A stretch of 10,072 bases of DNA from Methanobacteriota archaeon (lineage in GTDB: Archaea; Thermoplasmatota; Poseidoniia; Poseidoniales; Poseidoniaceae). Below, one piece after another: positions 1 to 8,504 of the stretch. Each line of letters opens with the position of its first letter. Within the stretch, counting starts at the first letter, position 1. The stretch spans positions 1 to 10,072 of the forward strand of contig PAMN02000061.1 of NCBI GenBank assembly GCA_002707335.2, read 5' to 3'. A program made the position numbers and the translations under genes. The notes under the pieces are model-generated. The model worked only from the letters and a program-made list of their open reading frames with translations, searched no databases and was not told the origin of the DNA.

Positions 1-2159
1 TAATGATTGGTATTGGAATTGGTGCAATCTTTTCAGGAGTCACAGCATATATCGGACTTAAGTTGGGATTGGCCATTTCTGCTGCATGGTATATCGCATA
101 TGTTTTAGGTATGGCACTAAAATGGTCGCCATCTGAAGTTAATATTGCTACTTCTGCTACAACAGGCGCAACGCATGCCTCCACAGGGTTCATTTTCACA
201 TTCCCTGCAATATTTTTACTTGCTGCAAACCCCGATTATTGGTTATCTGAAGGACCTCTGATTGTTTTAGGAGAAGGTGAAACTCTCAGATTGGCATTCG
301 TTGGCATAGTAGCATCAATGTTCGCAGGTTTCCTTGGTGTAATGTATTTCATTATCTTTAGACGAGTTTGGCTAGTTGAAGATCCATTGCCTTTGCCTGG
401 TTTTGAAGCCACATTGAAAATGCTAGACATAGCAAGTGATGTTAGCACAGGTGCAGTAGAACACGCCCGTGATTCTCTGAAAACTATCGGAGTTTGGACA
501 GGTATTACGATGATTGCTCTATTCATTATCGAATATCCTTTGGTTTACGGAAGAGAAAAATCACAGGCACTTACGGATTACGTTGCAGAATTGCTCAGTG
601 GAGACACTTTTGGCTTGGCTTCATTCTATTCCAAAGCAAAGATACACCAACCTGGTGAAGTCATAGGTGGAGAAGCAGCAGGTCCGGCACATTACAACCC
701 AGATACTTGGTATAATCCGTTCATGTACACTTACATTGGTGTCGCACTAACACCTTCCATGTTTGCCATTGGCTGGTTTATGAAAACCCGAGTGGCATTT
801 TTGGTTAACCTTGGTACAATAGTCGGTTGGTTCTTCCTAGTACCTCTTGCAGTTGGACTGAACTTCCCAATATATGAGGGTACAAAAGATGCGATTATTC
901 CATTACAGGATTTACCAGCTGCCCTAAGTGGAGCAGGTGCTACAGGTCCAGTTCAAATATACGCATTTATGAAATCAGTTAGATTCATCGCTATTGGAGC
1001 AATTGTTGGCGGAGGGATATTTGGATTGCTAAAAATGTGGAAGACATTTGCGAATATTTTCGTAGACATTGCACGAGCATTCAAGGGTGATGGTGGTAAA
1101 GAGTATATGCCTGGGAAAGGATGGTATGAGTGGCCACTATCTCACATTCCGATTTTCATGCTGCTCACATTCTTTGCAATGATTGTTATATTCATGTTGG
1201 GAGATTTCCCAATAATAGCTAGCATTGTCTTCTCTGTCATACTACTAATGACGACATTCTTGCTGGGTGCAATCGCTGTAAGAGTAATGGGAGAAACTGG
1301 TATTGAACCTGTTTCAGGTACATCATTCATCGTTCTGCTAATGTTATTCGCAGTCTTTTTGAATTTTGAAGATGCATTGGGACTATCTACACAAGAAGCG
1401 GTTTTGTTAGGTTTAGTGGGAACTACTGTATTCGGTTCAGCGATTTCAATGTCAGGTACTGTAATCGGTGACTACAAGAACAGTTTGTACATTGGTAACA
1501 GGCCTTATCACATCTCCAAAGGTAACATAATGGGTGTTGTTCCTGGCGCAGTAATCGGTGCGGGAGTAGCAATCTTCCTTGCGAATGAATTAGCAGCAGG
1601 AAGAATCGATCTAATTGCACCTCAAGCAAATGCTTTCGCAACATTTTCAGTTATCTTTGCTGAAGGTCAAGGAGACCTTTGGCTACTTCTGCTTGGTTTC
1701 ATGCTTGGAGTATTCGTTGAGTGGGCGACAGGTATGGGTACTTCATTCGGACTTGGAATGTACTTGGATGTACCTCACACATTACCTATGTTGATAGGTG
1801 GTATTGCAAGAGACAAGTGGGAAGATAAGAAACTAAAACCAAGAATTGATGCAATTAAGGAAAAAGAAGGTGCTGTTGCCGCAGAAAAGCAGCGGGCTTT
1901 GATTCTACTTGGAACATTCATGGTTGCGGCTGGTTTATTGACTGGAGAAGCATTCTTTGGAACAGAAAGCAGCATACTGTCGTTTATTGATTCACTTTGG
2001 GCTGATGATTTCAGAACTAGTATTGAATGGCACATCATGAGACTTGGTGGATTTGTATTACTTAACGTACTGGCAGGTTGGGGAATTTATGCTCTGTTCA
2101 AGAGAGCAGGTGTTCTAGGACAACCTAAAGCTGAGGATGCCGAATTAGTCGAGGCGTGA
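1..2159 (+). CDS. OPT-family oligopeptide / metal-chelate transporter, 5' partial
   Basis: Membrane transporter of the oligopeptide transporter (OPT) superfamily, which uses ion gradients to import small peptides or metal-chelate complexes. The 718 residues read from the first ATG (position 3) are rich in hydrophobic helices, roughly 14 or more. Family-like signatures are AYIGLKLGLA at residues 15-24, GETGIEPVSG at 430-439 in the central half, and YLDVPHTLPMLIGG at 587-600 followed by a charged loop (about 604-630). LLTGEAFFG near 645 fits the usual GEA motif before the last helices. The ATG at 3 falls inside what should be the first helix, and the codon before it (ending in TA) cannot be a stop, so the true start lies left of the window. 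The gene ends at TGA 2157-2159, just before the EamA gene, so the two are probably cotranscribed. The substrate cannot be told from sequence. Prokaryotic members of this clade are poorly characterised and may carry peptides, siderophores or other chelates. Confidence 0.92.
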   Translation, partial: MIGIGIGAIFSGVTAYIGLKLGLAISAAWYIAYVLGMALKWSPSEVNIATSATTGATHASTGFIFTFPAIFLLAANPDYWLSEGPLIVLGEGETLRLAFVGIVASMFAGFLGVMYFIIFRRVWLVEDPLPLPGFEATLKMLDIASDVSTGAVEHARDSLKTIGVWTGITMIALFIIEYPLVYGREKSQALTDYVAELLSGDTFGLASFYSKAKIHQPGEVIGGEAAGPAHYNPDTWYNPFMYTYIGVALTPSMFAIGWFMKTRVAFLVNLGTIVGWFFLVPLAVGLNFPIYEGTKDAIIPLQDLPAALSGAGATGPVQIYAFMKSVRFIAIGAIVGGGIFGLLKMWKTFANIFVDIARAFKGDGGKEYMPGKGWYEWPLSHIPIFMLLTFFAMIVIFMLGDFPIIASIVFSVILLMTTFLLGAIAVRVMGETGIEPVSGTSFIVLLMLFAVFLNFEDALGLSTQEAVLLGLVGTTVFGSAISMSGTVIGDYKNSLYIGNRPYHISKGNIMGVVPGAVIGAGVAIFLANELAAGRIDLIAPQANAFATFSVIFAEGQGDLWLLLLGFMLGVFVEWATGMGTSFGLGMYLDVPHTLPMLIGGIARDKWEDKKLKPRIDAIKEKEGAVAAEKQRALILLGTFMVAAGLLTGEAFFGTESSILSFIDSLWADDFRTSIEWHIMRLGGFVLLNVLAGWGIYALFKRAGVLGQPKAEDAELVEA

Positions 2160-2160
2160 T
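2151..2160 (+). promoter_or_regulatory. Ribosome binding site of the EamA gene
   Basis: GAGG at 2151-2154 followed by GTGAT at 2156-2160 resembles the archaeal Shine-Dalgarno sequence GGAGGTGAT with one base inserted. It lies inside the last codons and stop of the OPT gene. The spacing from GAGG is 9 bases to the ATG at 2164 and 6 bases to the TTG at 2161, so it does not decide between these adjacent starts. Confidence 0.5.
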
Positions 2161-2163
2161 TTG

Positions 2164-3087
2164 ATGTCTCGGACTCCACCCTTAGTGTGGGGGCTATTAG
2201 TTGCAGGAGTGCTTGGTGTATCTTTTGCAGGAGCTATCTTGCAACATGTAAATGATATTCCACCATTGATGCGTGCATCATGGAGACTTCAGATTACAGT
2301 TCTAATGCTCGCACCATTTGCGATATGGCAGTACAGTGAAATGGACACCCAGAGCAGAGCAAGAATGTTTGAAAGACGAACAGTGCTCATTGTAATTGGT
2401 TCAGGAGTTGCTCTTGCGGCTCATTTCGGGACGTGGGTTACCTCTCTTGACCATACTTCATTGGCTCACTCACTATTGTTTGTTACAAGTCATCCAATAA
2501 TCATCGTCATAGGAATTGGTTTATTTGTTAGACCGCCCAGAAAATTGGAAATATACGGCGCAATGGTAGGATTACTAGGTGCTGGATTAACTCTTCTCGA
2601 CGCAAAGTCGGATGGTGAAGTAACGATCTATGGCGACTTACTTGCTTTTGCGGGAGCAGTTACTGTAGTGGGATATATTGTTGCAGGACGAGTATTAAGA
2701 GAATGGATGCCAGTATTCGTATATGCAGTGCCAGTAACTCTTATTGCTGCAATTATTCTAATTCCATTTTCCGTTTCATTTGGTGAAAATACTTCTGCAA
2801 CCGGATGGGTAACATCAGATTTACTAGGATGGTTCTTGCTATTGGCTTTCCTAGCAGGCATTGTTGGTCACACAGGATTAAATGCGTGTTTGCGATGGTT
2901 GCAACCACTGACAATTTCTTTTGCTGTTACATTGGAGCCAATAATTGGTGCTTTTATCGGTTGGTTATTGTTTGATGGAAGTGTTCCTCAAAAATGGACT
3001 TGGATAGGCGGAATGATACTTATTTCTGGAATTATGATGGTGATAAAAGGTGGTGATTTAGTTGGATTGGATACTTCTGACGAATGA
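2164..3087 (+). CDS. EamA/DMT-superfamily transporter (10 membrane helices)
   Basis: Integral membrane protein of the drug/metabolite transporter superfamily, related to RhaT/YdcZ/EamA permeases that commonly export amino acids or other metabolites. About 307 residues form two EamA repeats, roughly residues 8-147 and 157-297, each with five predicted helices. Supporting landmarks are a charged P-x-x-x-R-x-x-W-R segment after helix 1, a short basic loop between helices 4 and 5 (RPPRKLE), and the LEPIIGAFIGWLLF segment near 258-271, which matches the conserved helix-9 pattern of EamA proteins. I chose ATG 2164. The preceding TTG at 2161 is in frame and would add one residue. The gene sits 4 bases after the OPT stop, and its 3' end overlaps surE by 26 bases, which implies one transcript and translational coupling. 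Substrate and direction of transport cannot be inferred. Confidence 0.92.
   Translation: MSRTPPLVWGLLVAGVLGVSFAGAILQHVNDIPPLMRASWRLQITVLMLAPFAIWQYSEMDTQSRARMFERRTVLIVIGSGVALAAHFGTWVTSLDHTSLAHSLLFVTSHPIIIVIGIGLFVRPPRKLEIYGAMVGLLGAGLTLLDAKSDGEVTIYGDLLAFAGAVTVVGYIVAGRVLREWMPVFVYAVPVTLIAAIILIPFSVSFGENTSATGWVTSDLLGWFLLLAFLAGIVGHTGLNACLRWLQPLTISFAVTLEPIIGAFIGWLLFDGSVPQKWTWIGGMILISGIMMVIKGGDLVGLDTSDE
3049..3057 (+). promoter_or_regulatory. Shine-Dalgarno sequence that fixes the surE TTG start
   Basis: GGTGGTGAT matches the archaeal consensus GGAGGTGAT at eight of nine positions. It ends 4 bases before the TTG at 3062. A TAG in the surE frame at 3059-3061 excludes any start further upstream, and any later start would remove the essential NDD motif, so TTG 3062 is the only reasonable start. 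The site lies inside the coding sequence of the preceding EamA gene. Confidence 0.75.
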
Positions 3088-3985
3088 TGATGGAATAGAA
3101 GCAGTTAGTTTACAGAATTTAGTTTCGGAGCTTCACAATAAGGGTTTTGGAGTAATTGTATTTGCACCAAAAGAGAATAATTCAGCTGTAAGTATGAAAA
3201 TTACATTGGGTAAAGCGATTTCTATCGAAGCAGTACCTGACGATAGAGAAAATGTATTCCAATATTCGATTGGTGGCACTCCTTGTGATTGCGTTATCGC
3301 TGCCCTTGATGGGGGTTTAGCAAAGTTCCATCCAGGTGTAATTCCAAAATTATTAGCAAGTGGTATAAATTTAGGGCCGAATCTAAGCCAAGATGCCTAT
3401 CATAGTGGTACAATGGCTGCTGCTAGAGAAGCCGGGATGTATGGTATGCCAGCCATAGCCTCGTCATGGTCTTCATTTGATCCAGAGGGAATGGAGGTTT
3501 CTTTGGATGCCACCGTACAATTAATTGAAAGAGTTATGAAGATTTTACCATCGAAGCCCAATAATCTCAATAGACCCCATATTGATGCTTCAGCACCACA
3601 TTTGTCTGATTGGCCAAATTCACCAACCCATGGTTGGAAAGATAATCCAATAGCGGCTCTGCGAAATTGTTTTTCGAATGGCGAGATTTTCCTAAATTTG
3701 AATGTTCCAGTTTCATGGAATGGAAAATTCTTGACCACGAGACTAGGTATGAGATGGTATCGAAGCGCCATTTCATTTGTTGAAGGCACTTCTACATTCA
3801 AATTAGGAGCGGCACGTATTTATACAGATGTCGTTCACAGAGGAGATGTTGATGCAGACCTCAAAGGATTTGCTAGTGTATCATGTCTTCCTTGCTGGCC
3901 TCACACTCATCCATTGGAAGCAAATCCAGAATTGCTAGCTTGGTGTTTGGAAAATTCTGCTGAAGGTTTCCCTAACTGGTTATGA
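3062..3985 (+). CDS. surE: SurE 5'/3'-nucleotidase (nucleoside monophosphate phosphatase)
   Basis: Cytoplasmic metal-dependent phosphatase that removes phosphate from nucleoside 5'- and 3'-monophosphates. In bacteria it is linked to stationary-phase survival, and in archaea probably to nucleotide salvage. The hallmark N-terminus LLTNDDG is present with D9 and D10. S41 in APKENNSAVS and N103 in SGINLGPN complete the expected metal/phosphate site. GGTPCDCV (71-78) and YHSGTMAAAREAGMYGMPAIASS (113 onward) match the family core, and LNLNVP with GDVDADLKGFASVSCLP represents the C-terminal part. The protein has 307 residues against about 250-270 usually. The extra length lies mainly between residues 155 and 215, with a further Trp/His/Pro-rich tail. 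It starts at TTG, overlaps the EamA gene by 26 bases, and ends directly against the convergent GH57 gene. It may simply be carried in the operon rather than share a function with the transporters. Confidence 0.95.
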   Translation: MDWILLTNDDGIEAVSLQNLVSELHNKGFGVIVFAPKENNSAVSMKITLGKAISIEAVPDDRENVFQYSIGGTPCDCVIAALDGGLAKFHPGVIPKLLASGINLGPNLSQDAYHSGTMAAAREAGMYGMPAIASSWSSFDPEGMEVSLDATVQLIERVMKILPSKPNNLNRPHIDASAPHLSDWPNSPTHGWKDNPIAALRNCFSNGEIFLNLNVPVSWNGKFLTTRLGMRWYRSAISFVEGTSTFKLGAARIYTDVVHRGDVDADLKGFASVSCLPCWPHTHPLEANPELLAWCLENSAEGFPNWL

Positions 3986-6900
3986 TTACGACCACTTATC
4001 ATCATAATCATCATTCTTTCTAACCCTAATTAAAGCGATTAGTAGTACAAGAACGGTTACTAGAATTCCAATTTGAACAACATCAGAGGAAGCTAAACCA
4101 GAAGTTTCCTCTGTGTCTTCATCCTTGTCATTTTGTCTATTGTCATCAAGTTCCAAAGGATTTTCGCCTTCGACGTCAACAATAAATGAAGCAGTTGATG
4201 TGTTTTCATTACCTGATGAATCTGAACTCCTGACTTCGATATCCCACTCCCCAATCGGAAGTACTTGAGTGATGAATTCGTGATTTTTCTTCGTAGCAAA
4301 TTCATCACTATGAATCAATTGATTATCCAAGTAAATTTGTTCGGTAGAACTTTCTGATGTGTACCAACTTATTCTCGCTCTACCGTCCTCCAAAACCTCG
4401 ACATTCAGGTTCAACAAATCGGGAGCTGTGGTATCAACTTCATTTGAGGTTTGGAAAATTAATACTTCAGATTGTATGTCTCCAACAGATATTGTGCATT
4501 CATATTCTGTTGCAGTCACAAGACTTGTGATTGATAGAGTAGTCGTTAGGGATTCGCTTTCCCATGGAATTTCAACTACGTTCTCAGTTCCGTTTGTAAT
4601 ATCGCAAATTACGGTGCCATTACCTGGTTTTGTAGTTGACCATTCAATTAAAGCAGAGTTGGAAGTGCTACTGATAAATTTGGTTCCGTATATTTGCTGA
4701 GAGACGTCAGGTATCTCGAAACCAGTCAGTTGAGCATAAATCTGTCCATCAACATCGTATGAAGATAACATGGTTTGTTGAGTATCGTCTTTGAGTATAA
4801 TGTCGATTATATTTGGGTCATAATCTATACCGTCTATAGCCGATGGATCTGAACCTCCTCCTAGTGTCCATGTCGAGGGAGTCTCATCTACATCTCTCCA
4901 TTTTCCAGTTCCAAATCCATCTTGGCTTCCAACAACAATGATATATCGATAATTGGGGATTTCATTTCCAATGACGTCCTTACTTACAGTGAATGTTATT
5001 GTGTTTGAATCAGAATCTCCTGAAACGTCAACTCCTCTGGAAGATGTACTACCAGTTATTGCTTGTACAGATTTCACTGCTCCAGGTTCTCCAGTGCCAC
5101 TTATTGCTACTTCCCATGCCCAATCAGAATGTATTTCTGCATTAGCACCATCTAACATCTCTGTATTTCCGTAACTGGTTTCACCCTGGTCAACATAAAT
5201 CTGAACAATTTGGTGGCTGAATCCGTTACTCAGACCCCAAATATCAGTCATTTCCCCCATTTCAATAATAAATTGGGCGTTCCATGCACTCTGACGAATT
5301 GTTAGCTTATGCGCATCCCAAAGTCCTCCATCGTTTGGTGTTGCGAAATCACTTGATAACGGATAGATATAATCTCCATCTCCAGTTTCGTCTCCAATAG
5401 TGTCTTCTAATTCTAATAATGTGACCCATTCCTCTAAGTTGGGAAGTACTAACTCAGATGGAGCAGGAGGTGCAATTTCCTTATCTTCTCCGTCTCCGTA
5501 GGACAATGACTCAGCCCAAGAAGAAACAACCTTGACTCTAGTTGAATATCGAGGAGCCAAGCCAATTTCAGACCATGGAATTGAAAATTCATAAACATCT
5601 TTTGCTGCACAAGAACCTAGAGATGAACTTCCAGACAAAACCCATTGTTCTTGGTCACCAGATTTGCCCTTAGCAGTAAATAGGTTCCACTTGGCTCTTC
5701 CATCTTCTCTTAGAGAATCGAAATCAAATGCAACCATATACTTGGCAGGGAATCCGAGGATTTGGTTTCCATAATAAGTTCTGAAGTTTGTTTCCGCTTC
5801 ATTGAAATTCACGGCATTAGGTTGCATGAAATATATGGCTAGATCAGGATTTTTACCTTGTGGTGAATTTGTTTCAAAATCAGACGGGGTATTTGCATCG
5901 ACTCGTAAGAATACTTTTGACGCATCATAACCAATGAAAAACTGTTCAATATCAAAATCATCTCCTGATACAGGAGCATCGTATCGCGCTGCCCCATCCC
6001 ATTCACCCGGTAATGCGACACCGTCTATCATTGGCTCAATAATTCCAGTAGCAGCAGGGTTTGCTATTGCAGGATTTGTCCATAATTCTTGTAAATATGG
6101 TGGCAATTCTAGGTTAACAGCACGATAAATATTGGAGAGGTGAACCTTGAATAAAACATCCCAGTTTTCGTCATAACCACTATCTTGGTCAAGACCATAC
6201 CACCAATACCAGTCACTTCCTTCTGCGATGTATAGTGACTCCCATGCAGCATCTAATCCTGGGTCATCTGGATTTTCCGACTCAAAAGCGACTAATTGTT
6301 GGCGGGCTTCAACAAGTCTTTGCCATGCTAAGCTCTCTTCTTCTTCCCCTGCCCATGTTCGTAGAGTACCATCTATCCATGATCCAGTACCTATGGTTTC
6401 TATTTGTGGCAGATCTGTGCCCTTAGAAAGGAATTCTGATGGGGTTGTTGTAACGATTGTTGGGTGAGTTGAAAGTCTGCTGTACCACTCTGCCATGAAT
6501 GGCCTTGCGTTATCTTGGTATTGGAACTCAGACATAAACATCCAATTTTCGCCATCCAAGGCAACAGTGAGAAGGTGCTCTGAAGGATCCTCACCTGCGT
6601 CCAATAAATCCTGGCGAACGTTGTCTAGATATGATATGAAATCTGAAACCGCAGCTTCTGGTGTCATTGTTCCGTACTGGAATGCTATTCTGTCAGAAAT
6701 CACTCTATCTCTGAATATTACAGCAACATCTCCACCTTCAGAACCAGTCACAGTCCAAGGAGTTGCAAGATTAGTGATATCTTCAACATCAATAAGTTCT
6801 CCTGAAGTATCTGTTGATTGTTTCAAAATTTCTTCATCTGTTACCATCCACTGAATGCCAACATCACTTACAGGTTCGACCATTTCTGGTGAAACTGCTT

Positions 6901-8452
6901 CTTCACTAGGCCACATTCCAGTTGGCCTAAATCCTAATTCGTCCTCGAACAAATCCATTCCTGTGGTAAGATGTTTCTGTACATCTTCAGGCCAAGCATC
7001 CTTGTTGACTCTAATTCCATCTTCCATAGTCCATCCATCCATCATTAACAATGGCATAATTGGATGATAGTAAGGGGTAGTTGTAAGTTCAATTTGTCCA
7101 TTGTGCGCTAACTCACTATACATTGGCAAGACATTACCCATGTGATCATGTTGTGCATCCAGTACGTATTGTAAATCTTGTAAATCATAATTTCCATTCT
7201 GCATGAAAAGATCGATTAAACCTTGGTCTCTGTGACTTAGATTATATTCCCCTAAGACATAATCTGGGGAAAACTGGTATAGGTACCAAAGCACCTGCAA
7301 ATCGAGGAAATCTTGAGGGGGAAGCAAATCATCGTCCATTATCGTATCTGGTTTTAGATTATGCAATGTTGCATCATACAATTCCTTATATTTTGAACTG
7401 GATGGATATAGCCAGTTTAATTTTGCATCATCCTGAGATACGTTGTAGATCCATCCACTATTCCAGAAAGATTGGAATTGCATTGTGTGTAATTCTAAAT
7501 CTGTTGCATTAGGATAAGCACCCTCTGTCCATGATCGTTTTGCTATGTCTGTGTGAACATCAAGAGTTTCTTCTTCGTGGTAATCAACTAACTGTTCAAT
7601 AAATGATGGAACGAGGTTGTAGGTTACTTTTGTGTTAGTATCTCCTAATATGCCTGGTGAGTCAACATATTCAGTCATAGCATGAACTCTAACCCAAGGC
7701 ATCTCATACATTCCTGTGAGTTTATTTTTGTAGTATGGCTGATGTTGGTGGAATACAATTGCTAAATTCAACGCATCGGATACTTTTCCTGTCATACTAG
7801 GTTGAATTATTGGAGATTGGTTAGGCGCTGTAGCATTGCTAACATTATCGATGTGCCATGCATGAGTGAATGTTTCAGCTCCATTGTTACTAGCAGGATT
7901 TTGAGTCGGGAATGACGTCCAAACATTACCTTGATCTTGCCATTGTGCATAAGCAATGAAATCGAATGAAGTTGGATTTCCTAAAGCAGCCCAAGGTATT
8001 GAAATTTCAGTGATTTGATTGTCTTCCCATCCAGTATATATCTCAGTTGCCGTATTTTCTTCAATCCAAGAAATTCCGTTATAGGATATATGTCGGAAGT
8101 AAGTCTCATCTTCTAGAACAAAACCATGGTTAGCTTCAAATGGTAATGTATGTGCGAATCCCCAACTTTTTGACAAGACAGATCCTTCTGATGAAGTATT
8201 GAGATATATGAATAAATCCGCACCTTCTGTTGTAGATTTCCAATCTGTGCCTTCCCAAGCGAAGAAAACATGAGTTGAATTCCAATTGAGATGAAGATTT
8301 ACCTGATTAGTATCGGTTTGCATTAAAGTATCACTTGGCCATTCGTCCAATGAACCATCAACTGCAATATCAGTAGGAGTTATCGCTGTCGATAATGGTG
8401 TGAATAGCGAGCACAGAAAAATGGTACAGATAAACAGTCCTTTCTTCTTCAT
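3986..8452 (-). CDS. Secreted, membrane-anchored GH57 amylopullulanase-type glucan hydrolase
   Basis: Predicted cell-surface enzyme that cleaves alpha-1,4 and perhaps alpha-1,6 links in starch or glycogen. It has 1488 residues counted from ATG 8452. In order: signal peptide (1-23, KKK then a hydrophobic core, likely cleaved after LSTA); CBM9/DOMON-like domain (about 27-206, opening DIAVDGSLDEW); GH57 catalytic domain (about 230-790). The five GH57 motifs are HQHQP (235-239), GQIELTT (452-458), WPSEE (514-518, nucleophile E517), LDGEN (acid/base D633) and EGSDWYWWYG (744-753), the last typical of amylopullulanases. Then come a second DOMON-like domain (about 804-1001, opening MIDGVALPGEW), a glucodextranase C-terminal-like domain (about 1013-1236), two Fn3/Ig-like domains (1253-1337 and 1341-1428), an acidic linker, one helix (1457-1476) and a basic/acidic tail. 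A TTG at 8479, behind GGAG with 7-base spacing, would add nine residues; I prefer the ATG for its compact signal peptide and GGTG site. Pullulanase versus amylase specificity is undecided. Confidence 0.92.
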   Translation of the reverse strand: MKKKGLFICTIFLCSLFTPLSTAITPTDIAVDGSLDEWPSDTLMQTDTNQVNLHLNWNSTHVFFAWEGTDWKSTTEGADLFIYLNTSSEGSVLSKSWGFAHTLPFEANHGFVLEDETYFRHISYNGISWIEENTATEIYTGWEDNQITEISIPWAALGNPTSFDFIAYAQWQDQGNVWTSFPTQNPASNNGAETFTHAWHIDNVSNATAPNQSPIIQPSMTGKVSDALNLAIVFHQHQPYYKNKLTGMYEMPWVRVHAMTEYVDSPGILGDTNTKVTYNLVPSFIEQLVDYHEEETLDVHTDIAKRSWTEGAYPNATDLELHTMQFQSFWNSGWIYNVSQDDAKLNWLYPSSSKYKELYDATLHNLKPDTIMDDDLLPPQDFLDLQVLWYLYQFSPDYVLGEYNLSHRDQGLIDLFMQNGNYDLQDLQYVLDAQHDHMGNVLPMYSELAHNGQIELTTTPYYHPIMPLLMMDGWTMEDGIRVNKDAWPEDVQKHLTTGMDLFEDELGFRPTGMWPSEEAVSPEMVEPVSDVGIQWMVTDEEILKQSTDTSGELIDVEDITNLATPWTVTGSEGGDVAVIFRDRVISDRIAFQYGTMTPEAAVSDFISYLDNVRQDLLDAGEDPSEHLLTVALDGENWMFMSEFQYQDNARPFMAEWYSRLSTHPTIVTTTPSEFLSKGTDLPQIETIGTGSWIDGTLRTWAGEEEESLAWQRLVEARQQLVAFESENPDDPGLDAAWESLYIAEGSDWYWWYGLDQDSGYDENWDVLFKVHLSNIYRAVNLELPPYLQELWTNPAIANPAATGIIEPMIDGVALPGEWDGAARYDAPVSGDDFDIEQFFIGYDASKVFLRVDANTPSDFETNSPQGKNPDLAIYFMQPNAVNFNEAETNFRTYYGNQILGFPAKYMVAFDFDSLREDGRAKWNLFTAKGKSGDQEQWVLSGSSSLGSCAAKDVYEFSIPWSEIGLAPRYSTRVKVVSSWAESLSYGDGEDKEIAPPAPSELVLPNLEEWVTLLELEDTIGDETGDGDYIYPLSSDFATPNDGGLWDAHKLTIRQSAWNAQFIIEMGEMTDIWGLSNGFSHQIVQIYVDQGETSYGNTEMLDGANAEIHSDWAWEVAISGTGEPGAVKSVQAITGSTSSRGVDVSGDSDSNTITFTVSKDVIGNEIPNYRYIIVVGSQDGFGTGKWRDVDETPSTWTLGGGSDPSAIDGIDYDPNIIDIILKDDTQQTMLSSYDVDGQIYAQLTGFEIPDVSQQIYGTKFISSTSNSALIEWSTTKPGNGTVICDITNGTENVVEIPWESESLTTTLSITSLVTATEYECTISVGDIQSEVLIFQTSNEVDTTAPDLLNLNVEVLEDGRARISWYTSESSTEQIYLDNQLIHSDEFATKKNHEFITQVLPIGEWDIEVRSSDSSGNENTSTASFIVDVEGENPLELDDNRQNDKDEDTEETSGLASSDVVQIGILVTVLVLLIALIRVRKNDDYDDKWS

Positions 8453-8504
8453 ATGACACCGGAGAAGTGATAATTTCAAAGACTTTCTCCATTAGTAATT
8501 AACT
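8453..8504. promoter_or_regulatory. Divergent promoter region between the GH57 gene and malQ
   Basis: Only 52 bases separate the two divergent starts (25 if the GH57 gene begins at TTG 8479), so both promoters must lie here or inside the opposite gene. Toward malQ, TGATAATTT at 8468-8476 is a possible TATA box centred about 33 bases before the ATG. This would give a leaderless or nearly leaderless message and fits the absence of a ribosome site before malQ. Toward the GH57 gene, the AT-rich stretch at 8491-8502 could serve in the other direction. GGAG (8490-8487) and GGTG (8460-8457) on the - strand are possible ribosome sites for the TTG and ATG starts. All boxes are weak matches read by eye. 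Confidence 0.35.

Noticed and set aside
1423..1644. Antisense open frames within the OPT gene
   Set aside because: They lie opposite strongly conserved OPT-family sequence and have low-complexity or basic compositions with no recognisable domain.
4359..5174. Open frames on the + strand across the GH57 gene
   Set aside because: They are translations of the antisense strand of a long, clearly coding gene, with no family motif and no ribosome site. The same applies to the + strand frames between 5934 and 7067.
8453..8479. GH57 start at TTG 8479
   Set aside because: It has a reasonable GGAG site with 7-base spacing and cannot be excluded. ATG 8452 gives a classical signal peptide beginning MKKKG and has its own GGTG site, so it was preferred.
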